A stretch of DNA of 64,000 nt, taken from contig MU603935.1 in assembly GCA_025201845.1 (NCBI GenBank), positions 70,481-134,480 of the forward strand. The letters are read 5' to 3'. Made by a program: the position numbers and the translations under genes. Positions 51,760 through 61,756 of the stretch are shown one piece after another; position 1 is the stretch's first letter, and each line of letters begins with the position of its first letter. The notes beneath the pieces were generated by a model. It ran no database searches. It had not been told where the DNA came from and saw only the letters and a list, made by a program, of their open reading frames with translations. Source of the stretch: Martensiomyces pterosporus. Lineage: Eukaryota; Kickxellomycota; Kickxellomycetes; Kickxellales; Kickxellaceae.

Positions 51760-52961
51760 GAGATGGAGGCGCAGGTAGCAGCGGACAGCAGCAATGGCAC
51801 ATCCACAGGGGCGACTGGCATCATCTACCCGCCGCTGGACATCAAGACAATCGTCGACAAGACCGCCGAGCACGTCGCCAAATCCGGCGAGGCCTTCCAG
51901 CAGCTGATCCGGGACAAGTACCAAGGCAACGTCAAGTTCTCCTTCATCTATCCAAACGACCCCTACTTCGCCTACTACCAGCACATGGTCGACAAGTTCA
52001 AATCCGGCGACACCAGCGAGCCCGCCGAGAAGGCTGCCACCAGCACCGAGCAAGAGGGAGAGGACGATGCGAAAGAGGTGGCGCCCGAGAAACCCGACCC
52101 CATGAGATTCGCATTCCCCATGCCTGCCATCTCAGCACAGGACCTTGACGTGATCAAGCTGACGGCCCAGTTTGTCGCCTGCAACGGACGCCAATTCATG
52201 ACCAGCCTCGCCCAAAGGGAGGCCAACAACTACCAGTTCGACTTTCTATCGCCGAACCACACGCTCTTTGGCTACTTCCGCAAACTGGTCGACCAGTACT
52301 CTCTTGTGCTTTCGCCGCCGGAGGATCTGAAGGAGAGGGTGGAGAAGGACAGGGANNNNNNNNNNGAGATGGAGGCGCAGGTAGCAGCGGACAGCAGCAA
52401 TGGCACATCCACAGGGGCGACTGGCATCATCTACCCGCCGCTGGACATCAAGACAATCGTCGACAAGACCGCCGAGCACGTCGCCAAATCCGGCGAGGCC
52501 TTCCAGCAGCTGATCCGGGACAAGTACCAAGGCAACGTCAAGTTCTCCTTCATCTACCCAAACGACCCCTACTTCGCCTACTACCAGCACATGGTCGACA
52601 AGTTCAAATCCGGCGACACCAGCGAGCCCGCCGAGAAGGCTGCCACCAGCACCGAGCAAGAGGGAGAGGACGATGCGAAAGAGGTGGCGCCCGAGAAACC
52701 CGACCCCATGAGGTTCGCATTCCCCATGCCTGCCATCTCAGCACAGGACCTTGACGTGATCAAGCTGACGGCCCAGTTTGTCGCCTGCAACGGACGCCAA
52801 TTCATGACCAGCCTCGCCCAAAGGGAGGCCAACAACTACCAGTTCGACTTTCTATCGCCGAACCACACGCTCTTTGGCTACTTCCGCAAACTGGTCGACC
52901 AGTACTCTCTTGTGCTTTCGCCGCCGGAGGATCTGAAGGAGAGGGTGGAGAAGGACAGGGA
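51760..52961. repeat. 596-bp direct duplication flanking an assembly gap in SF3A1
   Basis: 51760-52355 and 52366-52961 match at a 606-bp period with at least two substitutions (ctatcc versus ctaccc; atgagattc versus atgaggttc). A 10-N gap separates them. The second copy runs on into unique coding sequence. This is typical of two allelic contigs scaffolded end to end. Confidence 0.95.
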
Positions 52962-53973
52962 GGACAAGTACCAGGTGCTGGAGAGGGTCAACCGCAGGAT
53001 GCGGTGGGAGGCATACGAGGAGGAAGAGAGGAAGAGGAGGCAGGAGGAGGCTGATAGGGAGAAGGAGGCGTTCTTGTCTATCGATTGGCATGACTTTGTT
53101 GTCGTGGGGGCGGTTGAGTTTGTGGAGGAAGACGCGTACATGGAGCTGCCCGAACCGCTGAGGCTGCAGGACCTGAAGAGCATGTCGCTGGAGGAGAAGC
53201 GGAAAGCAAAATCGGAAGGTCCTGGGAGCAGTGCAGTCAATTCTGCAGCGACAGCGGCAGGTGGCGTGTCAGAGAGCAGGCAAGGTGCCTCGAATACTGC
53301 AGGCGCCGGTCCTTCTCCTGGGTACGAACACATGGACGAGGATGACGACGACGTGGAGATGGAGATGGACGATGAAGAGGACGACGTTGACGAGGAGATC
53401 GAGGCCGAGAAGAACCCCAGCGCCGCAGCCCCGCCACCATCGGCCATTAGCATCGGACCGATGAAGATCCGCAAGGACTACGTGCCCAACCTCCGGCGCG
53501 GGCCGCAGACAAGCGAGGTGACGCTCCAGTGCCAGCTGTGCAGGCTGGAGATCCCGGCCTCCGAGTTCGAGGAGCACATCCGCGTCGAGCTGATTGACCC
53601 CAAATGGAAGGAGCAGAAGCTCGCGTATGAGCGCAAGATCCGGGACACCAATTTGGTCCAGGAAGGCATGGACATTGCGCGGTACCTCAAGCAGATGGCC
53701 ACGCATCGGACGGATATCTTTGGCAACGAAAAGTCGGAAGAGGAAGATGCAGCAGCGGCAGCTTCGCAAAGTCGAGTGTATTGGGACGGGTACTCGTCGA
53801 CGGCTGGCCAGGCTGCTCGCCGTGCCAGAGAGAACATGTCAGTCGATGAGCAGATCGCAGCCATCCATCGCAAGAAGGGCCTGGCTGACACTGGCAGCGC
53901 CGCACAGGAAATCGGGCCGCAAATGGGGCCGCCCGACGCCAAGAGGCAGAGGACTGCCGATCGGCAGCGGTAG
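51763..53973 (+). CDS. Splicing factor SF3A1/Prp21-like, 5' part artificially duplicated around a gap
   Basis: This U2 snRNP SF3a subunit has two SURP modules (HVAKSGEAFQQLIRDKYQGN with NVKFSFIYPNDPYFAYYQ; KLTAQFVACNGRQFMTSLAQ with YQFDFLSPNHTLFGYF). A charged helix (RVNRRMRWEAYEEEERKRRQ), a DWHDFVVVG block, an acidic stretch, and the conserved region EVTLQCQLCRLEIPASEFEE with WKEQKLAYERKI follow. No C-terminal ubiquitin-like domain is seen, unlike human SF3A1. The first 596 bases occur twice (51760-52355 and 52366-52961) around ten N, and the join happens to keep frame. The real gene most likely starts once; from the ATG at 52369 it encodes 534 residues. Confidence 0.92.
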   Translation: MEAQVAADSSNGTSTGATGIIYPPLDIKTIVDKTAEHVAKSGEAFQQLIRDKYQGNVKFSFIYPNDPYFAYYQHMVDKFKSGDTSEPAEKAATSTEQEGEDDAKEVAPEKPDPMRFAFPMPAISAQDLDVIKLTAQFVACNGRQFMTSLAQREANNYQFDFLSPNHTLFGYFRKLVDQYSLVLSPPEDLKERVEKDRXXXXEMEAQVAADSSNGTSTGATGIIYPPLDIKTIVDKTAEHVAKSGEAFQQLIRDKYQGNVKFSFIYPNDPYFAYYQHMVDKFKSGDTSEPAEKAATSTEQEGEDDAKEVAPEKPDPMRFAFPMPAISAQDLDVIKLTAQFVACNGRQFMTSLAQREANNYQFDFLSPNHTLFGYFRKLVDQYSLVLSPPEDLKERVEKDREDKYQVLERVNRRMRWEAYEEEERKRRQEEADREKEAFLSIDWHDFVVVGAVEFVEEDAYMELPEPLRLQDLKSMSLEEKRKAKSEGPGSSAVNSAATAAGGVSESRQGASNTAGAGPSPGYEHMDEDDDDVEMEMDDEEDDVDEEIEAEKNPSAAAPPPSAISIGPMKIRKDYVPNLRRGPQTSEVTLQCQLCRLEIPASEFEEHIRVELIDPKWKEQKLAYERKIRDTNLVQEGMDIARYLKQMATHRTDIFGNEKSEEEDAAAAASQSRVYWDGYSSTAGQAARRARENMSVDEQIAAIHRKKGLADTGSAAQEIGPQMGPPDAKRQRTADRQR
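52356..52365. other. Assembly gap (10 N)
   Basis: Ten N bases lie between two copies of the same coding segment. The size looks like a scaffolder placeholder. Confidence 0.98.
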
Positions 53974-54103
53974 AGGAACTCACTTTCTTCAGGCGCAGTT
54001 TAGTGCAATATATAAATACTCTATTCTCCCTCGAGACATGTAGCACTCAACAAAAAGAGCGCCAGAGAGTATTAAATAGCAGAAGGGTGCACGCTGCTTC
54101 TTT

Positions 54104-55141
54104 CTAGCGTTGCGTGGACGAGCGGCGCTTTGCCTTCTCCTTGGCGTCCTCAATCGCCTGCGTTAGCTTTCCCCTCTGCGCCAGCCCTCTAACCAGCTGG
54201 TAGATCATTGGAATAAAGTTGTGCTTCCTCAGCGCGTTGTCAAACTTGTATCTCTCAAACTTGCCGTTCTCCATCTCCACCCTCAGCTCCAAATCTGCGC
54301 GCTCGTGGTTCAGCCGTCCAATCTCACTCTCCACCGTTTTGGCTTCTTGCTTGGACTCATCTCTGTCATCCAGCCTCAGTGCCTCCAGCCTACTCAAAAG
54401 GCGGGTGATATCTGCATCAACGCTAGTGATTTTCTCGTTCAGGTGTTTCCGCCGATCGCCAATAACCGCCATCAGGTTGAACCGAATCTCGCTTTGGCTG
54501 TACTCGCTCATCCTCTTCTGGATAACCTCGCTCGCCGATTGCAGCCAATCGTCTGTCTCTCCATGGTCAATGGGTCCCCGCTTCAATCCATCCAGCTCGT
54601 ACAACCGGCCGTTGACAGGCACGTAGCTGATGAAGTGGAATAGGTCGTCGTCGTCGTCGGCCGGCCGCTGCTTCTCAGTATCCGTGAGGAACGAATCGGG
54701 GCGCACGAACGAATTGTGCACATTGCGGATTTGGTCGCAGTTGGTCAGCGCCAGCCCACGCATGTCGGGCGGCAAGTCGACGGAGAACGAGCGGAAGTTC
54801 GCCAGAGTGTCGCCCAGTTCGATTTCGTCGGAGCGATTGAGGAGGATGGACAGGATGGCCTGCGTCGCGCAAGCGTTCTGAATGATCTGTTGCGCAAAAT
54901 ACACCCCTGCATCGTCGCTGCCCGCTGCTGTGGTTGGCTGGGAGCCGGCTTTGCTCGAGCCGGGCTGCCACTTGAATAGGAATATCAGACCGTAGACTGG
55001 CGCCATGGTGTGCAAGCTCTCGGCGTCCAGGCTGTAGAGCTCCTCGACCTGGATGTCGGACACGCCCATGTTGTGAATGAGCTCGGTGAACACTCCGGGG
55101 TCGCTCTCAATCAAGCACCAGTTTCCATTCTCCGACGCCAT
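54104..55141 (-). CDS. Ubiquitin C-terminal hydrolase UCH37/UCHL5
   Basis: This 345-residue deubiquitinase has its UCH catalytic domain in residues about 6-235. The oxyanion Gln is near 85 and Cys 91 is in QQIIQNACATQAIL. His 169 lies in LFHFISYVPV and Asp 184 in LYELDGLKRGP. The C-terminal extension (about 240-345) is a coiled coil ending with the ULD/KEKE-type segment (GLAQRGKLTQAIEDAKEKAK), which in UCH37 binds Rpn13 at the proteasome or INO80. Its presence separates this gene from short Yuh1-type enzymes. I start at the ATG at 55141 (MASENGNWCLIESDPGVFTE). It is convergent with SF3A1, with stops 130 bp apart. Confidence 0.95.
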   Translation of the reverse strand: MASENGNWCLIESDPGVFTELIHNMGVSDIQVEELYSLDAESLHTMAPVYGLIFLFKWQPGSSKAGSQPTTAAGSDDAGVYFAQQIIQNACATQAILSILLNRSDEIELGDTLANFRSFSVDLPPDMRGLALTNCDQIRNVHNSFVRPDSFLTDTEKQRPADDDDDLFHFISYVPVNGRLYELDGLKRGPIDHGETDDWLQSASEVIQKRMSEYSQSEIRFNLMAVIGDRRKHLNEKITSVDADITRLLSRLEALRLDDRDESKQEAKTVESEIGRLNHERADLELRVEMENGKFERYKFDNALRKHNFIPMIYQLVRGLAQRGKLTQAIEDAKEKAKRRSSTQR

Positions 55142-55509
55142 GCTTTGTTTCCAATATTGGCTAAATTCAAACTGCGATTGCGCGAGTGGGTGGGTGGGCA
55201 ACAAAAGGCGCGTGCTAAGCAAGAGAGCTGCAATGAAGGAATAGTGTGAGAGGAAAGAAAGGGGAGAGCAGCAAAGCGCGAAATATCATGCGCGAACCCA
55301 AGCCTTGCGTGGCGAGAGACATGGAGCATGACCGCCACATCATCGCGATAATCCCTAAATCGCCCTGTTCGCGAGATCAGGAGACATCAGCAGCTGTGGC
55401 ATATAGTGGCTACCAGCTGGCATTCAAAGCGAGGTCATAAACGAGAAGAGAAAGAAAAAAGGAGGAAAAGAAAAAGAGAAAAAGAGAAACGCATGCCGAA
55501 AGAAAGACG
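55142..55509. other. Promoter of UCH37 and 3' flank of the TFIIB-like gene
   Basis: This 368-bp interval includes an A/G-rich low-complexity run at 55440-55500. No gene was recognised. Confidence 0.45.
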
Positions 55510-57810
55510 CTAAAGATGGGCAGCAAACAGACCGTCAGCCAAAGTGTCCAGGTGCGGGAGCAAAAGCTTGAACACGCTCGTCAAAGTGGCAATGACGACG
55601 CCCGCCGCCTTGCAAACATCCCTCTGGTCGCGTGCAATGGTAGAGCCCGAAACCGCCAGCGTTGGGATATTGGGCATAGCCGACGACGACACGGGCGTAT
55701 CCTCAGGCAGGCTAAAGCCCACGTCATTCAATGAATGCCTGTGGTTGAAGCACCAGATAATCAGCCAGATGCTTGCAGCGCTGACGCTAATAGGGCACTT
55801 TCCTTGCACGATGGCCAGCTCATCAGCGCGGTCATACACGCGAGTGGCAGCCGCCGCAATCCACTCGGGCAGCTCGAGCATCGAGCACCAGCGCTGGAGA
55901 AACTCTGACGGCTTGGCGCGCTTGCTCGACGTGTACTCACTGCCCAGAACCTGCTTCATCAGGTTGTAGTACATCCCAATTTCGCGCTTCGTCACCTTGG
56001 CTGCCAGACAGATCTCGGCGAAGGTGCGCGGGTATCCTTGGTTCCGGCACAGGATGAACATGATGGCGGCAAGAATGGCATGGCGCTTGCGAACCGGCTG
56101 GCGGTTCTGCACTTTCTTCATGGTCTTGACCTTCTCGTAGAGCTCTTGTGCCTCGGTCCAGATGTCCTCGGGCACTTCAAGCGACTGCCAGTCGACTACT
56201 GGCTTGTCACCGGCAGTGGCTGGGGTTGTAGATGCTGCTGCAGTGATAGGTGTAGCAGCAGCAGTGGTGGGTGTGGCAGCAGAAGCAGAGCCAGAAGAAA
56301 GCACACCAGCAGTAGTTGCAGCCGTGGCAGCAGTAGTGGCAGTGCTGTCGCCGGCAGCGGTGACCTTTGACCCAGAGGGAATCGATACAGTCAGCGGCAG
56401 AGGGACCGGCTGGGTGGCAATGCTGGGTGCTGCCACAGAGGCACCGCAGAGTGGTAATCGAGGGGTTAAGACCTTCGACAATAAAACCGATTTGTTGGGC
56501 GTGTGTAAAGCCTTGGTGGACTCAGTGGACTCGGTGGACTCGATGGACTCGGTGGGCTCGGTGGACACACGTGGTTTGGGCTCTGACTCACTAGGCAGAA
56601 TAGCATCGGCACTCACTCGACGGGATTTGCGCGCTGGGCTGCTAGACTGACCAGACGAAGAAGCCGAGGCAGAGTGCGTATTTGTGGGCTGAGTCTCACG
56701 GGACACAAAGACAGACCCAGCACTCGGCGGCGTCTCGCTGTCGTCGTCGTCATCATCGTCGTCGTCGTCAAACTCGTCAGCAATGGCGCCAGGTGCAGCA
56801 GATGGAGTATCGTCCTCTACCCGCATGCGCTTGCCCAGCACAGGCGATATAGACGACTGGCATCTGGGGGGCGACGTGCGCAAAGATGAGAACGACGATG
56901 CCGGCGACGACGACAGCACAGGGCTAGCTGTGCTGCGCATGTCAATGTGAGACATCATGCGGCCGACAGAGATGGCAGGCGGCGGGGGCATGGCCTGAGC
57001 AGAGTCCTCCATAAGAGACATTTGGCTCATAATCTCGGGGCCAGAGGGCCTGATGTAGTCGCCAGACTTGTCGGTGCTCATGGCGCTATGGCCGACGATA
57101 GGCGGGCGCGCAACGAAAATTTGGGGCTGAATCGCTGCGTCGCTGGCGATTCCAGGGCCACGCGCAACCTGCTTCCTCCGCTCAGCGGCAGCAATAGCAG
57201 AGGCATAGAAGGGTGAGTGGACCGCTGGCTCCTGGCCTGCTTGCATATGCAGCGGCTGCGACCGTATGTTGCTGTAGCTCCGCTTACTGCTGCTGCTGCT
57301 GCTACCAGCAACTGAAGGGAGCACAGGATTGAGGTAGCGGCTCTGCTGGTGTTGCTGCTGGTGTTGGTGCTGCGGGATAAATGGGAGTCCCCGCTCGCCA
57401 TCGTTGCTGTTGTTGGTGTTGTTAAGGGCTCCATCCGGGATGGGAATGGTAGGTGGGTTGCTCAGTGTAGCGAAGTACTCAAAACGCGACCCACCAAATA
57501 CTGGATTCTGTGGCGGACCCAGACCTGACTCCTGCCTCCACAGAGCAAGCTCGAAACTCTCTTTATCGTTGATAATCGGGTACGCACGGCGCCCACCGTC
57601 CACAACTGCCGAGTCAGCCGAGCGTCCGCCCTGGTGCAGTCCAGAGTCTCCCTCAGCGCCAGTGTTGGGCACAGCAGGGTACTGTGCCAGGGCAGGCTCA
57701 AAGGTGGCCGTGCGCTGCTGCTGCTGCTGCTGTGGCTCGGGAGCTGGATTTAGCAGCGAATTGACGTGCATGCGCCCTGCTGCTGGACAAGACGGCGACC
57801 CACGACGCAT
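55510..57810 (-). CDS. TFIIB-like cyclin-fold protein with long disordered N-terminus
   Basis: This 766-residue protein is disordered and repeat-rich for its first ~540 residues (poly-Gln, poly-Asp, (Glu-Ser-Thr)n from a 9-bp repeat). Its C-terminal ~220 residues then form two cyclin-like folds of TFIIB type. The first reads RKRHAILAAIMFILCRNQGY, TFAEICLAAKVTKREIGMYY; the second begins near LPEWIAAAATRVYDRADELA and ends RDVCKAAGVVIATLTSVFKL. A TFIIB zinc ribbon (CxxC pairs) is not seen at the N-terminus. It is therefore not canonical TFIIB (about 340 residues) but a TFIIB-related or cyclin-like factor. Single exon with an unambiguous ATG. Confidence 0.75.
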   Translation of the reverse strand: MRRGSPSCPAAGRMHVNSLLNPAPEPQQQQQQRTATFEPALAQYPAVPNTGAEGDSGLHQGGRSADSAVVDGGRRAYPIINDKESFELALWRQESGLGPPQNPVFGGSRFEYFATLSNPPTIPIPDGALNNTNNSNDGERGLPFIPQHQHQQQHQQSRYLNPVLPSVAGSSSSSSKRSYSNIRSQPLHMQAGQEPAVHSPFYASAIAAAERRKQVARGPGIASDAAIQPQIFVARPPIVGHSAMSTDKSGDYIRPSGPEIMSQMSLMEDSAQAMPPPPAISVGRMMSHIDMRSTASPVLSSSPASSFSSLRTSPPRCQSSISPVLGKRMRVEDDTPSAAPGAIADEFDDDDDDDDDDSETPPSAGSVFVSRETQPTNTHSASASSSGQSSSPARKSRRVSADAILPSESEPKPRVSTEPTESIESTESTESTKALHTPNKSVLLSKVLTPRLPLCGASVAAPSIATQPVPLPLTVSIPSGSKVTAAGDSTATTAATAATTAGVLSSGSASAATPTTAAATPITAAASTTPATAGDKPVVDWQSLEVPEDIWTEAQELYEKVKTMKKVQNRQPVRKRHAILAAIMFILCRNQGYPRTFAEICLAAKVTKREIGMYYNLMKQVLGSEYTSSKRAKPSEFLQRWCSMLELPEWIAAAATRVYDRADELAIVQGKCPISVSAASIWLIIWCFNHRHSLNDVGFSLPEDTPVSSSAMPNIPTLAVSGSTIARDQRDVCKAAGVVIATLTSVFKLLLPHLDTLADGLFAAHL
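56513..56575. repeat. 9-bp tandem repeat (GTGGACTCG type) in the TFIIB-like gene
   Basis: About six degenerate 9-bp units encode a Glu-Ser-(Thr/Ile) repeat on the minus strand. Confidence 0.8.
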
Positions 57811-59176
57811 AATTTGACGGAATATCTATAGAAACACTGCTGTTGGTGCTGTCTTTGCCGGCGAGTAAGGGAAGGAGGTAACTCGGTGAAAGGAGAGGAT
57901 AGAATGAACAAGAGGTTGAAATAAAGGCGAATAAGCGGGGAGAAGAGACTGCTGCTGTTTCGTCTGCTGCTGTTGCTGCTCAAAGTCGAATTTCGTTCAC
58001 GCCAACCAGTTAAAGCTACTATGGCAAAGCAATAAAAACGAGCTGTTGTATTAGTGTATGTGTGCCTGGTCATAGCAAAAGCGAAGGAGGGCAAGCCAAG
58101 TAACGAGTAGCATGTATTTATAGGTTCAAAGGGCCCCGCCACTGTCGCCGCCCATGCAAAGAAGAATAGAGCGCAAATGCAGTCGTACTGCGCTATCACG
58201 CCTGCTCAATACACAAGCACCAAGGAAGCGCACCTAATAGCCTGCTCCAAAAATGGCCTGTGGTTGCGGTTGTTATTCGGCGCAGTAAACAGGGCCTTAG
58301 CACAGGACGTCCGGATGAGAAAGAGGTGAAAGGGCCTGCTGTGTCTGGCACCCGTTATTCCAAGCTGCTGGTCAGCAATATGCCAAAAGAGAAAGAAAAA
58401 AGAGTACAGTATTCTTACACAAGAAAAGTGAGGTAGAGAAAAAGCTGCTTGGGCATCAGACTGGCCAAACCCCCATGCCCCATGGCCTCCTTTTGTCCTT
58501 GTTTGGAAGAGGGTGGGAAAGTTGGGCAAGTACCGCCGCCTGCTCACTATGAAGCAGGCCTGTGTTTTATTGGCCTGCTCTGTCTTGAGCTGGGCAGAGA
58601 TCGCCATCGGCGGCCTAACCCACCCCTTCTTGCTTGGCAAGAGAAGGCGGGGGAGCAGCAGCAGCAGCCATACGAGTTGCCTGTTTCAGCAAAGCGCCGA
58701 CGCAGCAAACGACATGGCCTTGCCGCCATTCTTGGTCTCCAGAGTCAGCCGCTGGTATGGGCGCATCGACGGGTCAAAATACACGCCTAGAGCAAAACAA
58801 AGCGAAGAGAATACAGGAAAAAGGAGCGGCATCAAGAAAAGATTAGTCACGCGGCCCACCAGTGCTATTTTTTCATCTCTCGGCGCTATCGAAGCGGGCT
58901 TCAATGCCATTCCCCCCTTATCACTCCGAATCTATAGCTTGTCACGTTCTTTCGGCAAACAGAGCACCACACCAAAAAGGACAACATACAGGCATCCCTG
59001 AGCGGCAAGCCCCGATATCTTTTTCATTTATCGGCGAAATGGGGGAGGGAATCCACCTCGCACACACGCACATTTACAAATATATATATATAGGAAATCA
59101 CCATGTGTCCACATGCCCCTCGCATATATATACAGTGTGCACGGCATACATTTCCACCACACATGCTTCGCTGGTA
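57811..59176. other. 1.4-kb spacer between TFIIB-like and Gid4-like genes
   Basis: No gene was recognised. A plus-strand frame at 58513-59001 has a hydrophobic segment (MKQACVLLACSVLSWAEIAI) but lacks any other support. Short TATATATA runs occur near 59082-59091. Confidence 0.45.
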
Positions 59177-61756
59177 TTATCCACACACAAAGCAGCACTT
59201 GCCTTCTATGGACCCTGTCCGGCGATTCATGCAGATATAGTAGAATCCATCAATCGTTAATCCAGTCTCGCTGGCTCTCAAATCAACAAACTCTGTCTCT
59301 ACAGCGTTGCAGCACTTGCCTTCTATGGACCCTGTCCGGCGATTCATGCAGATATAGTAGAATCCATCAATCGTTAATCCAGTCTCGCTGGCTCTCAAAT
59401 TAACAAACTCCGTCTCTACAGCGTTCGAATGTATGTGGGAACACGCTTTGTTCATTAGCGTGTGCACGCCAGCATATAAATTCCAAGAGGTCGCACGTCC
59501 TGCAATCCGCATATTTGGCAGCCTACCTTTCCACCGCATGAACAGATAGTCCTCCAGCACCTGCGGCATGCGCTTGCCGTACAGCGACTCCGGCCACTTG
59601 TGCAGAAACCTACAGGCACACAAACAGACCAAATGGGTTAGTAAGCCTGTAATCCGCCACCAAAACCACACAGCCAGCATGTGGCATGCGCGCTAAGTCC
59701 CAGGGCGCGAGCACTTACGCTTCGGGGTGCTCCCTTATTGCAGGGAACAGCGACCAGTGGCGGGTATCATCCGTGCACCGCGCATTCCACTTGTTGGTCC
59801 TCGGCGTGTAGTTGACGAAATCAACCACCTCGCCCTTCCAGCTGGTCGTGATCAGCTTATGCGTCCTTGGAACGTTGATTGCTTTCATCAGCCCCGCTAG
59901 CTTGCCATGTTTCATATCAACCGATTGGATCACCTACAGCCGCCAACAAAGAATCAGCCACCACAATTGCAAGTCGTCCCGCACAGTCAGAAAATAGCAA
60001 GTGGCCACGCCGCGTTTTGCACTTGGCTTTTTGTTCTACTTACCACTTCAACATCCCATCTTTCGCTATTGATGCTCGCCAGCGGCGGGTACAGGCTCGT
60101 GTAGTGGAACTCCAGACTCTGCCTGGTAAGCTCCTGGACGCCGCTGAACTTCATTCCGGGTCTCAGCAGAGCACAATCCAGCGGGCGCACGTCGACCGTG
60201 TTCTTCATCAGCCACTTGACCAGCCTCCGGTCCGACTCCGCCTGCGCTCTTCCCGACCCCTGGCTGCCCCTGCCACTGGCTCCCAGCTCGCCATCGTTCT
60301 CTGGCGCCTCTGGCTTATCCGTTCGACTGTCGTAGGGAGGCGGGGAGCCAGGGACTGCCAATGGATTGGTCATCGAGATTGCCGACATTGCCACCGGCCG
60401 GCGACTACTGCCGACTTCTCTTACATCCGGGGCTCTGTACGCCTCAAAGTCCGAGTCATCCGAGTTGTGGCCCGACGCAAACGTGCGATGGGCTCTGAGC
60501 ACCGCCAGCATCGTCAGCCTTGACTCCTCAATCGACGCATTCCGGGGAATCGACGGGAACGCGCCCTCTCTGCGTGCTGGCTGCGTTGCAGGGGCGACTA
60601 CAACCACCGCACTTTGCGTATTTCCTTCGGCACGCACGCTCCCTGCATTCAGCAAGGGTGCAGCCTGAATGTTGGGTTGCAGCGGTGCATGCACGCCATC
60701 GCGTACCTGGCCAATCCTCGTTCTTGTCACCAGATGCCTGTCGGCATACTGGTGGGGCAGCGCACCCGCGCTGTGCCTACCACTGCTGTTTTCGTCGTCG
60801 TCGCTACTGCCGCCCACGTTGTTATTTCCCGCATCCTCCGCATCCTCTGCCTCCGACTGCTGCGTAGTCGACGACTGGTGATACCAGTAGCTATCCACGT
60901 CGTTTGAGGGAAACTGCGGCGACATCGACTGCCCAGCATCCAACAAAGGCGATGCTGTCAGCGTAGGCATGTTTGGCGGAGCACCCGTCACCGGTGTACG
61001 CACAATCGGAGCATACTCCCTGTTGGAGGTATCGCCCCTACGCGGCAGTGGCGGTGGTGGCGGCGGCGGCAAGGACGGCACCTGCCTAAGGCTTCTATTA
61101 GAGCGTGCGGTATCGGAGCCAGCTCGCCTCCACAGCGACCTGGCCGGCGACTGCTGCCCTGCATTCTCCTCCTGACGCTCTCCCTCATTTTCGTTAAGAA
61201 GGTGCACCGGGGGCTGAGGCATATTTGCCACAGCATCTCTGTGCTGCTGCTCAATCTGCTGCCTGTACAGCTGACGCAAGAGAAACCTCTGCCTCTGGTT
61301 CTCTGCATACCGACCAAGCGCATCGCGCACCTCACCGTCGCCCGGCGCTTCATCCATTGCCTCGTTTTCTTCTGGGTCAGCTATGTGCGGCCGAGGCGGC
61401 GTTGGCGGGCGTATCTGCCTACTCATGCGGTGGTGGTGCTGCTGCTGCACTAGTCGCTGCAGAAGCTCCTGCTCGCGGGTGTAGCTGCTGTTTCCATTTG
61501 CAAGCGATAGTGCTCCCGCTCCCGCACTTGATTCCGCTAAGCTACTGCTGTCTGGCACCCTCGAGTCACTGCGGATGGGGTGAAACGCTACCAGCGGTCT
61601 TGCTGTGCCGTTGTAGTAGTTTTGTATTGCGCGGCGTGCGTCTGCGACCCATGAGTCTTCGTTGCTAGAGCTGCCGTTGCTGCTGTCGGTGTTGCTGTCG
61701 GTGTTGCGGCTATTACGTCCAGCAGCCGCTCGTCTGTCGTTCTCCCCTATGCGCAT
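59177..61756 (-). CDS. Gid4/Vid24-type GID E3 ligase substrate receptor, terminal exon duplicated (four exons)
   Basis: Exons are 61756-60044, 59933-59719, 59609-59527 and 59415-59177, all in frame: 749 residues. The C-terminal part is the Vid24/Gid4 barrel. Matches are LRPGMKFSGVQELTRQSLEF, WDVEVVIQSVDMKHGKLAGL, LITTSWKGEVVDFVNY, RHWSLFPAI, and across exons three-four LFMRWKETEF...DGFYYICMNRRTGSIEG. Gid4 binds N-terminal Pro degrons for the GID/CTLH ligase. The first ~530 residues are disordered with Pro and Gln runs (VPSLPPPPPPPLPRR), far longer than yeast Gid4. Exon four holds two 39-residue copies of its sequence, due to a 117-bp DNA repeat; relatives have one. With one copy the product would be 710 residues. 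The start at 61756 is the first ATG in frame. Confidence 0.87.
59192..59425. repeat. 117-bp tandem duplication of the Gid4-like terminal exon
   Basis: 59192-59308 and 59309-59425 match with two substitutions. The period is 39 codons, so the frame is kept. Each copy contains the 3' splice site aacgctgtag|ag and the FYYIC-encoding exon body, so the upstream exon could splice to either copy. Confidence 0.93.

Noticed and set aside
58513..59001. Possible small secreted protein
   Set aside because: Only a hydrophobic run supports it; the rest is basic and random-looking, with no promoter context.
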